This document shows positions 1-5,601 of a DNA stretch of 5,601 nt, in pieces; the stretch's first letter is position 1, and each line of letters starts with the position of its first letter. Made by a program: the position numbers and the translations under genes. Source of the stretch: Thermoplasmata archaeon (GTDB lineage Archaea; Thermoplasmatota; Thermoplasmata; Thermoplasmatales; GCA-001856825); the NCBI GenBank assembly GCA_021831005.1, contig JAKBNO010000114.1, positions 1 through 5,601 on the forward strand. Reading direction: 5' to 3'. The notes beneath the pieces are model-generated. The model was given only the letters and a program-made list of their open reading frames with translations. It made no database searches and was not told the origin of the DNA.

Positions 1-1
1 A

Positions 2-424
2 GGGACCGTAATCTGGTCAACGTTTTCATCCAATCCCTGCATTTCCCTCTACAAACCTATCCTTCTTTCCGGAAATTCAGCTTTTGGACTCCTCTACAAT
101 TCAGACTATTGGACCAGGGGAGAAAAGATACACCGAAATCTCCTGAACAGCACTTCATTTTCCTACCATGAATTTACAAACCTGCTCGATGAAAGACAGT
201 CTCAGATAATCGATATATCAAAAGCGACCATTGATGGATGGCTCTCTGGGGATACAAGCCATTCTACGGTGGATGAAAGCATCTTCAAGACAATATTTGA
301 CATTGATGGATCACATCTCTCTTCACTGGAAAGAAGTAAAGGTCCACTCCACAAGGGTTTGACAGTTAGTCTCTACGACAGCTGGTGGAAAAAGAAAGAG
401 AAATCGCTCGGCGGCTTAACCTGA
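2..424 (+). CDS. C-terminal part of a secernin / C69-peptidase-like protein (5' end outside window)
   Basis: An open frame runs from the left edge for 140 codons to a TGA at 422-424, with no start codon needed inside the window, so this is the 3' end of a longer gene. Near the edge it reads SNPCISLYKPILL. This recalls the 'DPSxSxFKPF' segment near the C-terminal half of secernins and C69-type dipeptidases (Ntn hydrolases). About 30 residues later, YWTRGEKIHRNLL recalls the 'W..hE..hR' helix of the same family. The catalytic N-terminal Cys of that family would lie outside the window, so activity cannot be judged. The tail ends in a basic stretch (WWKKKEK). It converges on the permease gene, with 49 bases between the two stop codons. 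The reading frame is secure; the family call is from memory of the motifs and could instead be a related acyltransferase-type Ntn hydrolase. Confidence 0.6.
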   Translation, partial: GTVIWSTFSSNPCISLYKPILLSGNSAFGLLYNSDYWTRGEKIHRNLLNSTSFSYHEFTNLLDERQSQIIDISKATIDGWLSGDTSHSTVDESIFKTIFDIDGSHLSSLERSKGPLHKGLTVSLYDSWWKKKEKSLGGLT

Positions 425-473
425 TACGTCTACGAGGGAGTTCAGTGGAACTGGTCTTTCCCTGAAGATAAAT

Positions 474-1781
474 CTACCTGAGTCTTCCAGATTTGTAAAG
501 AGTCCAGTAGAGAACTGTCAGGATCAGGGTACCAAGAATCACGATAATGGCGTCCTCAATCGGAGAGGTAGCAAAGAGCAGAATCCCAAAGAGGAAGAAG
601 ATCCCAATCGCTATCAAGAAGATTACGGTGCCTCCCTTCACGTGAAAAGGCACATCCGCCTTTTTCATCTTTCTGTGATGCCACAGAGCTGCATATCCCA
701 CAAATCCGTACATGAAAGCATCAAATCCGGCAGCGACTATCACGATCACGGAGTAATTTCGAGTCACGAAAATTGCCAACGTGATGACAAGAACAATGCC
801 GTAGAGGAAGAGCAAGGAGACGTATGGTGTGAGGAACCTACTGTGTATCCTTCCCAGGAATTTTGGAAAAGTTCCCTCTCTTCCAAGTGCATACACGAGT
901 CTTGAAGTTCCCAGTATTCCTGCATTGAACGCACTGAAACTCATGATCACACTGACAATTCCTATGAGGACAGGAAGCTGGGTACCTACCAGGATGTATT
1001 TTCCAAGTATAATCTGGGGTATTACAGTCACCTTCAATACGTCAAGTGGAACTTTCTCAAAAATTGCAATAGATGCCAAGATGAACACTATCCCTATGAA
1101 GGCAACTCCCAGTGGCATTGCCCTCGGAATGCCTTTCTTGTAATCAATCGCTTCTTCTCCAAGAGTAGTGACTCTGCCGAATCCTATGAAGAAGTAGATG
1201 GAAACAGCACTTGCTGAAAATATGGATAACCAGTTTAGCTGACCCAACACAACCGGTGTTGTATTCTTTACGAAGAAGATAGAATAAATTGAAACGAGGA
1301 TCAGGGAGATAGCGACGAAGAAGGTGATGATCATTTGAAAATTTCCTGAAATCTCTACTCCGAGAATGTTAATTGCCACAACTATTGTCAGGATTAAAAT
1401 TGCCCAGAAGAGTGGTGGAAGAGCTCCCACCAGGTAGTTGAGGACATTGCCTGCCATATATGCTTCAGTTCCGGCTGCCCCTAGTATCGCTATTACCCAC
1501 ATGATTGAAAGGGAGAGTGCAAGTGTATTTCCCATCGGCTTTTTCAGAAAAATCCTGTTTCCTGCTGCGGACGGATAAATGCTCACCAACTCGCCATAGG
1601 CAAGCGATCCCAGAATGACAACGGCCGTTGAGATCATTACCGCAATTATCAGGTTTGCTAGGGAGCCCACAAGGAGAACCATTATTATTATGCTGAGGAA
1701 GACTGAAGAGGCAAGAGGCGTTCCCATCGTGATTGCAATCAGCCGTGTGAATTTCAACCTCCTTTCCAGAGTTAGGACCAT
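474..1781 (-). CDS. APC-superfamily amino acid/polyamine-type permease
   Basis: A 435-residue integral membrane protein with about twelve hydrophobic segments, the normal size for the APC (amino acid-polyamine-organocation) family, which uses cation-coupled uptake or exchange at the cytoplasmic membrane. Family marks are GEEAIDYKKGIPRA (208-221) after TM6, and SRLVYALGREGTFPKFLGR (293-311) followed by RFLTPYVSLL (315-324) after TM8. The first helix region (18-30, TMGTPLASSVFLS) lacks the glycine-rich GSG of typical members; see findings. The ATG at 1781 lies inside the end of the preceding gene (10-nt overlap), with GAGG five bases upstream at 1790-1787. This indicates translational coupling as the last gene of the operon. 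The N-terminus before TM1 is short (about 13 residues), as usual for the family. The substrate cannot be read from sequence; the oxidoreductase and SCP2-like neighbours suggest an amino acid, amine or related compound. Confidence 0.9.
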   Translation of the reverse strand: MVLTLERRLKFTRLIAITMGTPLASSVFLSIIIMVLLVGSLANLIIAVMISTAVVILGSLAYGELVSIYPSAAGNRIFLKKPMGNTLALSLSIMWVIAILGAAGTEAYMAGNVLNYLVGALPPLFWAILILTIVVAINILGVEISGNFQMIITFFVAISLILVSIYSIFFVKNTTPVVLGQLNWLSIFSASAVSIYFFIGFGRVTTLGEEAIDYKKGIPRAMPLGVAFIGIVFILASIAIFEKVPLDVLKVTVIPQIILGKYILVGTQLPVLIGIVSVIMSFSAFNAGILGTSRLVYALGREGTFPKFLGRIHSRFLTPYVSLLFLYGIVLVITLAIFVTRNYSVIVIVAAGFDAFMYGFVGYAALWHHRKMKKADVPFHVKGGTVIFLIAIGIFFLFGILLFATSPIEDAIIVILGTLILTVLYWTLYKSGRLR

Positions 1782-2131
1782 AACAGCCTCGCTATTGCAT
1801 CCAGGACTATTTGATCCTTCTCTGACCCGTAAGTTTCTACAACTCCATCCAGGTATAGGTGCGATATATTTTCTCTCCCTCTGAGCATGCTCAATAGAGT
1901 TTCTGTCGAACTGATGACCTTGACATTTCCTTCGTTCTCACTTTCTGCCTTTCTCATTTCTACTATCTTGCCTGTGGTTACATTAAGCACGAATCCAAAT
2001 CCTTGATCCTTGCTCCACATCAGAACAGAGGTGCTCCATTTCTTGATAAGTTTCTGCACCCTGTCGTTCTCATTTACCCTTCTGTTGAATTCCTCAAGGA
2101 CAGTTCTTAGTTCTCCTTCCATATCACTCAT
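1772..2131 (-). CDS. SCP2-like small protein, third of three in tandem
   Basis: A 119-residue soluble protein without signal peptide or membrane segment. It starts with a charged helix (5-30) that reads like the first helix of SCP2 folds. A strand-rich middle follows (34-60, with FGFVLNVTTGKIVEM). The last third, VISSTETLLSMLRGRENI (72-89) and YLDGVVETYGSEKDQ (93-107), is the SCP2 pattern: strand, helix with 'L..G...', strand ending in a G, final helix. It is shorter and more degenerate than the middle paralogue. In other organisms the SCP2 fold binds lipids or acyl-CoA in a hydrophobic tunnel; the ligand here is unknown. The ATG at 2131 is the first possible start. AGGAG (2147-2143) overlaps the stop of the preceding gene, 11 bases upstream, which is a long spacing. 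ATG at residue 4 is an alternative. The stop overlaps the permease start by 10 nt. Confidence 0.75.
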   Translation of the reverse strand: MSDMEGELRTVLEEFNRRVNENDRVQKLIKKWSTSVLMWSKDQGFGFVLNVTTGKIVEMRKAESENEGNVKVISSTETLLSMLRGRENISHLYLDGVVETYGSEKDQIVLDAIARLLWS

Positions 2132-2145
2132 CGAGCAATCGACTC

Positions 2146-2556
2146 CTATTCGATCTTTCCAGCAGATCGTACCAGTTCCTGAGCAGCATTGACATATTTC
2201 ATCAGTTTCCTAACGTCACCTGTGACAGTAATTTCTCCCCTGAGCATTGCCGTCACGACGTTTGTCTTCCCAGAAAGGACGTTTTCCCAGGTGGTCGCCG
2301 TCCCATCCAGTATGTATGGCATCTTCTTTCTGTCCACAGACGAGGGAAAGATCACAGAGTTGCACTTTCCGTGAAAAAGTTCGAGGATGATGTTTCTGTT
2401 CTCCCCACTCCGTAAGAAGTGAGATTGATTGTCCCCTCTAATTGAAACGACTATGTCTCCCTCCCAGTCTGCCGCATATCTCTCGTAATCCTGGTTTGAG
2501 TTTATTTTCTCCCTGAACTTCTCGAACCATTGATCAGAAAACATCAGAGTCTTCAT
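2146..2556 (-). CDS. SCP2 sterol-binding-domain protein, middle and most canonical of three
   Basis: A 136-residue soluble protein and the clearest SCP2 member of the trio. Near the C-terminus it has YILDGTATTWENVLSGK (81-97), then AMLRGEITVTGDVRKLMK (103-120) and a closing helix, matching the SCP2 signature 'W..l..G......a...G.l...Gd..kl'. The first helix is around 7-25, and the segment 31-63 supplies the early strands. SCP2 proteins carry lipids or acyl-CoA; in archaea the ligand is unknown. The start is set at the ATG at 2556, not at an in-frame GTG eight codons upstream. The ATG overlaps the previous gene's TGA as ATGA and has GAGAGG (2568-2563) at an ideal six-base spacing. The upstream GTG has no comparable site and would lie deep inside the preceding gene. 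The next gene begins 14 bases after the stop. Confidence 0.85.
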   Translation of the reverse strand: MKTLMFSDQWFEKFREKINSNQDYERYAADWEGDIVVSIRGDNQSHFLRSGENRNIILELFHGKCNSVIFPSSVDRKKMPYILDGTATTWENVLSGKTNVVTAMLRGEITVTGDVRKLMKYVNAAQELVRSAGKIE

Positions 2557-3011
2557 AAGTAACCTCTCTCGCTCAACCACTTCTGGTATTGAATTCTGGT
2601 TGGAAGGATTATTTTCTTTGTCAGGTCCCTCAGAATGATCTCCATTCTTTCGGACGGGGCCTGAATGTTCATAACTTTCTTCATCGAACCCCTGAAAACT
2701 ATTTCATCACTGATAACCAGCTCAACAAAACTCTCTTGTCCTGTGCTGATCTTGAGCATAGCATCGTATGAATCCACATAATAAACTAGTTCGGCCGTTG
2801 ACTCGAGGCTTTTAACTTCGCTCCTCTTTATCAGAGTGAATGAAAGGACTTCTCCATCAACAGTTTGCTGCCATATTCCTATGCCGAGATCTCTGATCAA
2901 GATTAGCTCGGTCGCGTTATAAGTCCCCTTCCCCAGCTCCCTGAATTTTTCATCACCGTTCAAGGCACTCTTGAGGGTATCAAAGAATTCTTGAGTTCCG
3001 AAACTTAGCAC
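2553..3011 (-). CDS. SCP2-like protein with C-terminal tail, first of three in tandem
   Basis: A 152-residue soluble protein. Its middle to end follows the SCP2 layout: AELVYYVDSYDAMLKISTGQ (73-92), a hydrophobic strand FVELVISDEIVFRGSMKKVM (95-114) ending in the usual G before the last helix, and that helix at about 117-130. Unlike its two neighbours it continues into a basic, aromatic tail (132-152, with KKIILPTR and YQKWLSERGYL) that is not part of a minimal SCP2 domain. The conserved Trp of the 'W..l..g' helix is replaced by Tyr82 (SYDAML). The start is GTG at 3011. An in-frame TAA lies just upstream, so no longer version is possible, and the SD-like AAGG upstream is weak. It begins 26 bases after the oxidoreductase stop and ends in a 4-nt ATGA overlap with the next SCP2 gene. 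The family assignment comes from pattern reading and from resemblance to the middle paralogue. Confidence 0.75.
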   Translation of the reverse strand: MLSFGTQEFFDTLKSALNGDEKFRELGKGTYNATELILIRDLGIGIWQQTVDGEVLSFTLIKRSEVKSLESTAELVYYVDSYDAMLKISTGQESFVELVISDEIVFRGSMKKVMNIQAPSERMEIILRDLTKKIILPTRIQYQKWLSERGYL

Positions 3012-3037
3012 CGAATTATCACGACCTTAATGCTCCA

Positions 3038-4177
3038 CTAATTGTCCTCTATCTTCACAGTTCTCTTGACGGAGATATTTCTCCTCTTCAATTCTGCGAT
3101 GAAGAATGAGGGATCTATTGCGCCCTCTGGTGCATACAGACCGGGTCGCAAATTCTTGTTCCTCGATATGTCTTGGGCTCCGATACTGGCAGACCAACCG
3201 GTCAACTTCTGCATCTTATCTGCACCACTGAATTCGATTGTTGTTTTCTTACCATCCTTTTGCCCGATAACTTCCACCCAGAACCCTGATACTTCAACTC
3301 CTCCGCTCTTGAATTGTTCCATTGTTTGATGAACGAACGACGCAAGGAAGTCTCTGGATGAAACTTCCACATTCCCAACTTTGACCACCTTATCTTCTGT
3401 GAGTCCTATATCAGCGAACTGACTTACCAAATGATTCTGCCAGTCGGGTGTCAGGGCTCCTCTAAGGGTGACGTTGTTGACTCCTTTCAGGTATCGTGGA
3501 ATCGTTATTGGCTCCGGATGACCAACAAAATAAGTCTCTAGTCTTGAGATGGGTTCAGGAAAGTCAATTTCCCTCTTGAATTGTCTCGCGGGAACGTACT
3601 CGAGCTTACCGTCCAAATACATTGGTACTTCCCCTGTTACGGCGTGAAACACGTGTGATATAACGGCAATTCCTGACGCATCCGCTGCGCTTCCACTCCA
3701 TCCAATGTTTATGTCTGTCGTAGCTTCTAAACTATCGTACCCAGCTCTGGCAAGAACATTGGTAATTCCTGGAGTCCATCCCATGCCTATCAGAATTCTG
3801 GACTTTCCTTTGGCAATTTCTTTCTCTCTTTCTAAGACCCGAAGAGTGGCATCGTGATCGTCACATATGTCGACATAATCTTTTCCAGCCTCCATTGTCG
3901 CATCGACTACCGTATTTTCATATTTGTAAAATGGTCCAACGGTATTGATCACTAGATCTGATTGGACGATTGCGTCTATAAGATTCTTCTTATCGTTCAC
4001 ATTTACATAGGTTCCCTCAATCTCTGTATCTCCCCCTTTTACCCGTTCGACCAGCTTCTCCATGGCAACCTTATTGAAATCGCCTACTATGACCCGTTCG
4101 ACCCCGCTAAAAACCAAGTCTCGAACGGCGGCGGATCCCATATCTCCAGCTCCGCCCAAAACCAAAAAAACAGTCAT
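3038..4177 (-). CDS. Saccharopine dehydrogenase-like NAD(P)-dependent oxidoreductase
   Basis: A 379-residue, complete protein of the Lys9-like family (saccharopine dehydrogenase / reductase, lysine 6-dehydrogenase, carboxynorspermidine dehydrogenase). The N-terminal Rossmann fold has GGAGDMG (8-14), with Asp33 at the end of the second strand (VIVGDFN). This placement often goes with NAD rather than NADP. NTVGPFYKYE (78-87) and YVDICDD (101-107) are family segments. GMGWTPGITNVLAR (131-144) is the hallmark 'G.G..PG.TN.la' joining the cofactor and catalytic domains. The second domain includes VGHPEPITIPRYL (218-230) and ends with GLYAPEGAIDPSFFI (346-360). The family acts on amino acids carrying an extra amine or dicarboxylate; the exact substrate here is not evident. 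It is the first gene of the operon. Its ATG at 4177 sits about 25 bases after a TATA-like box, so its mRNA is probably leaderless. Confidence 0.88.
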   Translation of the reverse strand: MTVFLVLGGAGDMGSAAVRDLVFSGVERVIVGDFNKVAMEKLVERVKGGDTEIEGTYVNVNDKKNLIDAIVQSDLVINTVGPFYKYENTVVDATMEAGKDYVDICDDHDATLRVLEREKEIAKGKSRILIGMGWTPGITNVLARAGYDSLEATTDINIGWSGSAADASGIAVISHVFHAVTGEVPMYLDGKLEYVPARQFKREIDFPEPISRLETYFVGHPEPITIPRYLKGVNNVTLRGALTPDWQNHLVSQFADIGLTEDKVVKVGNVEVSSRDFLASFVHQTMEQFKSGGVEVSGFWVEVIGQKDGKKTTIEFSGADKMQKLTGWSASIGAQDISRNKNLRPGLYAPEGAIDPSFFIAELKRRNISVKRTVKIEDN

Positions 4178-4361
4178 GGTGGTTTAGATAAATATCTCTC
4201 TATAAATATGTTCTGAGGAATTAGGTTCACTTAACTAGTCGATTATGCTGGACTTAGCGCTGATTTAATGTCTACTTGATTAGTTGACTTTTATTTCAAA
4301 AAGAGAGAACAGGAATTTTGCTAAAGTTGTTCGATTAAGTCTAAAAACATCATGAAGCATA
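4178..4361. other. AT-rich intergenic region with an imperfect inverted repeat
   Basis: About 184 bases between the operon start and the acetamidase remnant. Apart from the operon promoter, it holds an imperfect inverted repeat: AACTAGTCGA (4233-4242) pairs with TTGATTAGTT (4276-4285) at 8 of 10 positions, with 33 bases between the arms. A plus-strand TTTTATTT (4289-4296) could be a relict promoter for the acetamidase gene. I see no convincing open frame; the ATG at 4352 opens only about 20 codons and is out of frame with the acetamidase remnant. Confidence 0.4.
4187..4210 (-). promoter_or_regulatory. Archaeal promoter of the oxidoreductase-SCP2-permease operon
   Basis: Read on the minus strand, CATATTTATA (4210-4201) is a good archaeal TATA box. 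Its centre lies about 26 bases upstream of the ATG at 4177, which places transcription start at or a few bases before the start codon. A second AT-rich match, GATATTTATC (4196-4187), is probably too close to the ATG to be the main box. No SD precedes the ATG, which agrees with a leaderless transcript. The position is inferred from spacing alone. Confidence 0.6.
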
Positions 4362-4547
4362 TTGCTCAGAGCTGCCAAAGAGGACGTCGAAGAGATGATC
4401 TCGCTGATGGCTGAAAGAAGTTTTAGCAGAGATGAGGCATATGTTCTCTGCAGCGTGGCAGGAAATCTGAGGATTAGCGAAATCGTGGATGAGCCAAACT
4501 ACGGGATCTCCGTGGTGATGCCAACACAGCTGCTTGAAAGATACTAA
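4362..4547 (+). pseudogene. C-terminal remnant of an acetamidase/formamidase gene
   Basis: The 61 codons ending in TAA at 4545-4547 match the extreme C-terminus of the FmdA/AmdA acetamidase/formamidase family. DVEEMISLM (8-16) corresponds to the helix before the motif. SRDEAYVLCSVAGNLRISE (22-40), IVDEPNYGISVVMP (41-54) and a short tail correspond to 'sr.EAY.L.Sv..dl.iseiVd.p...v...lP'. Complete enzymes are about 300 residues or more and hold their metal-binding and catalytic residues in the missing part. The only in-frame start is a TTG at 4362 without an SD. An in-frame TGA lies at 4353-4355, and no family-like sequence is visible upstream in any frame. This fits a gene whose 5' four-fifths was deleted or replaced. 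The retained motif is intact, so decay may be recent, or a short peptide could still be made; the latter is less likely. Confidence 0.75.
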
Positions 4548-4584
4548 TTACTACGACAAGAGAGGCTCTCTCATCTTGTAGTAG
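4548..4584. repeat. Imperfect inverted repeat just after the acetamidase remnant
   Basis: Immediately after the stop codon, TACTA (4549-4553), CAAG (4557-4560) and AGAG (4561-4564) can pair with CTCT (4568-4571), CTTG (4575-4578) and TAGTA (4579-4583). This makes a hairpin of about 13 bp with two 3-base bulges and a GCT loop. It lies between the convergent remnant and the SDR gene. It could be a transcription-ending or mRNA-end structure, but there is no clear T-run after it on the plus strand. Confidence 0.5.
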
Positions 4585-4636
4585 AGAAACCTTTCTGAGA
4601 AGAGCGGAAAACACTCTTGAATTTCTGTCCAGATGC

Positions 4637-5383
4637 CTAAAGCCCTATTCCCCCATCTACGACCAAGGTTTCTCCCGTTATGAAACCGTTTTCCGGATCG
4701 ATGAGAAATTTGACGGCATTAGCAATATCTTCTACCTCTCCCCATCTTGCCATCGGTGTCACTTTCTTGATCTTGTTGTGAAATGATTCGTTCGTCCATC
4801 CTTCCCTATTCATATCGGTCTTGATAAATCCGGGGGCAACGCAATTGACTCTTATCCGTGGCGCAAGCTCCTTTGCGAGTGATCTGGTCAGGTGAATTAT
4901 GGCTGCCTTAGATGCCTGATAACTATGGGCCCACGCATCTGCCCTGAACCCATAAACACTAGATATGTTCACTACGGACCCTCTATCCTCGATGATACTG
5001 TGAAGGTTCCTTACCAAGTAAAAAGGCGCTGTGAGATTTAGACCGATTGTCTTTTCCCATTCCTCATCGTTAGTTTCGTTGAGGACATCCCCGTTATAGA
5101 TGCCTGCGTTGTTTACAAGAGCAAAGATTCTTACACGGCTTTCCTTCACTTTTCCGGTGAAATCTTCGAGTTTCGAGGTTGAGGATAGATCAACACGATA
5201 ACTCTTCACTTTAACTCCAAGTGCTAAAATCTCTTCCTCAGCAGATGTTGCCTCCTTCGTCCCGGAGTTGTACGTGAAAATTATGTTGCATCCTGACTTA
5301 GCAAGAGTTAAAGCTATTGCTCTTCCAATGCCTCTGTTCCCTCCCGTCACAAGGACAGTTCCATGCAGTTCACCACTTAACAT
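4637..5383 (-). CDS. Short-chain dehydrogenase/reductase, FabG-like
   Basis: A 248-residue classical SDR, the usual length for 3-oxoacyl-ACP reductase-like enzymes that reduce ketones with NAD(P)H. The cofactor motif TGGNRGIG is at 13-20, Asp65 (RVDLSS) contacts adenine, and NNAG is at 91-94. The catalytic tetrad is complete: Asn116, Ser142, Tyr155 and Lys159 (YQASK). VNCVAPGFIKTDM (179-191) and a GG near the C-terminus (244-245) are standard. The substrate cannot be told; FabG-like SDRs cover acyl thioesters, sugars and alcohols. I choose the ATG at 5383, although a GTG at 5428 would add 15 codons. A TATA/BRE pair sits about 28 bases before this ATG, inside the would-be extension, and the family normally begins only a few residues before the first strand. 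It stands apart from the SCP2 operon, with its own promoter. Confidence 0.9.
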   Translation of the reverse strand: MLSGELHGTVLVTGGNRGIGRAIALTLAKSGCNIIFTYNSGTKEATSAEEEILALGVKVKSYRVDLSSTSKLEDFTGKVKESRVRIFALVNNAGIYNGDVLNETNDEEWEKTIGLNLTAPFYLVRNLHSIIEDRGSVVNISSVYGFRADAWAHSYQASKAAIIHLTRSLAKELAPRIRVNCVAPGFIKTDMNREGWTNESFHNKIKKVTPMARWGEVEDIANAVKFLIDPENGFITGETLVVDGGIGL

Positions 5384-5503
5384 TGAGCTTCCAAAGCAAG
5401 TCTTGTAGATATAACTTCGGGATTGCACTTACTTCCCTCTTCCGTCACTTATCTTCTTGAGGATATTGTTTCTTAAAGGAGTATATCGGTGCCTTAATGG
5501 GAA
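5384..5503. other. Spacer between the tRNA-Asp and SDR genes
   Basis: These 120 bases hold the SDR promoter near the left end. No open frame, hairpin or T-run terminator is obvious downstream of the tRNA gene. Confidence 0.5.
5408..5420 (-). promoter_or_regulatory. TATA box and BRE of the SDR gene
   Basis: On the minus strand, CCGAAG (5420-5415, BRE-like) runs directly into TTATATC (5414-5408). The box centre is about 28 bases upstream of the ATG at 5383, so transcription should begin a few bases before the ATG and give a leaderless or near-leaderless mRNA. This is the main reason for rejecting the upstream GTG start. Confidence 0.6.
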
Positions 5504-5576
5504 CGCCCCGAACGGGATTTGAACCCGTGTCCCGAGCTCGACAGACTCGGATGATAGGCCGCTACACTATCGGGGC
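5504..5576 (-). tRNA. tRNA-Asp (anticodon GUC)
   Basis: On the minus strand, 73 bases fold into a complete cloverleaf. The acceptor stem GCCCCGA pairs with TCGGGGC, and the D arm starts GTGT. The anticodon stem CGAGT/GCTCG (with a terminal T-G pair) holds the loop CTGTCGA, giving anticodon GTC. The T arm is ACGGG-TTCAAAT-CCCGT. The discriminator base is G, normal for Asp. CCA is not encoded, as in many archaeal tRNA genes, and there is no intron. About 25 bases upstream, at the window edge, ATAAACT may be the downstream part of a TATA box that is cut off. Confidence 0.95.
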
Positions 5577-5601
5577 TTTTCGTCGTATCGACTGAGTTTA
5601 T

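Noticed and set aside
439..452. Small hairpin (AGTTC/GAACT, 4-base loop) between the convergent first gene and the permease
   Set aside because: Only five pairs and no T-run on either strand; too weak to call a terminator.
642..1143. Plus-strand open frames over the permease gene (642-905 and 829-1143)
   Set aside because: They lie antisense to a clear 12-helix permease, resemble no family and have no start signals; they are shadows of the real gene.
1740..1770. Strong SD-like AAAGGAGG inside the permease N-terminus, followed directly by TTG
   Set aside because: There is no spacer before the TTG, and the next ATG is about 30 bases away inside TM1; the sequence simply encodes the basic N-terminal residues.
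1615..2374. Plus-strand open frames across the permease and SCP2-like genes
   Set aside because: Short, low-complexity translations opposite well-supported minus-strand genes; no family motifs.
3962..4216. Plus-strand 84-codon frame over the start of the oxidoreductase gene
   Set aside because: It is antisense to the Rossmann-fold coding region and the operon promoter, with no recognisable domain.
4352..4414. Short ATG frame at 4352 (about 20 codons) overlapping the acetamidase remnant
   Set aside because: It is out of frame with the conserved protein signal, strongly arginine-rich by chance and ends quickly.
1..5601. CRISPR arrays, insertion sequences, integrase sites near the tRNA gene
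   Set aside because: I saw no spaced direct repeats, no transposase motifs and no duplicated tRNA 3' end in the window.

Overview
The window looks archaeal. A tRNA-Asp gene carries no encoded CCA, and TATA-like boxes lie about 25 bases upstream of the two best-supported start codons, leaving no room for a leader. Several internal operon genes instead have Shine-Dalgarno-like sequences, as expected for an archaeon that uses leaderless first genes and SD-led downstream genes. Base composition is moderate, and AGA/AGG (Arg) and ATA (Ile) codons are common. An acidophilic or thermophilic lineage such as Thermoplasmatales is a guess; nothing here fixes the taxon.

Layout, left to right. Positions 2-424 (+) hold the C-terminal 140 codons of a protein that enters from outside the window and resembles the secernin / C69 peptidase group. 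Facing it is a five-gene minus-strand operon at 4177-474. In transcription order it encodes a saccharopine-dehydrogenase-like oxidoreductase, three consecutive small proteins of the SCP2 (sterol carrier protein 2) type, and a 12-helix APC-superfamily permease. Spacings are 26 nt, a 4-nt ATGA overlap, 14 nt and a 10-nt overlap, so one transcript with translational coupling is likely. Upstream of the operon is an AT-rich intergenic region with its promoter, then a plus-strand remnant of an acetamidase/formamidase gene (only the last ~60 codons remain) followed by an imperfect inverted repeat. Next comes a minus-strand short-chain dehydrogenase/reductase (5383-4637) with its own TATA/BRE promoter. 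The tRNA-Asp(GUC) gene (5576-5504, minus) closes the window.

The operon is the most interesting part. SCP2 domains bind lipids or acyl-CoAs in other organisms, but archaea generally do not make sterols. Three diverged SCP2-like proteins in tandem, between an amino-acid-type dehydrogenase and an amino-acid-type transporter, suggest an undescribed pathway that moves and oxidises or reduces a hydrophobic or CoA-bound amine or amino-acid derivative. That role is inference; only the gene order and family resemblances are read from the sequence.
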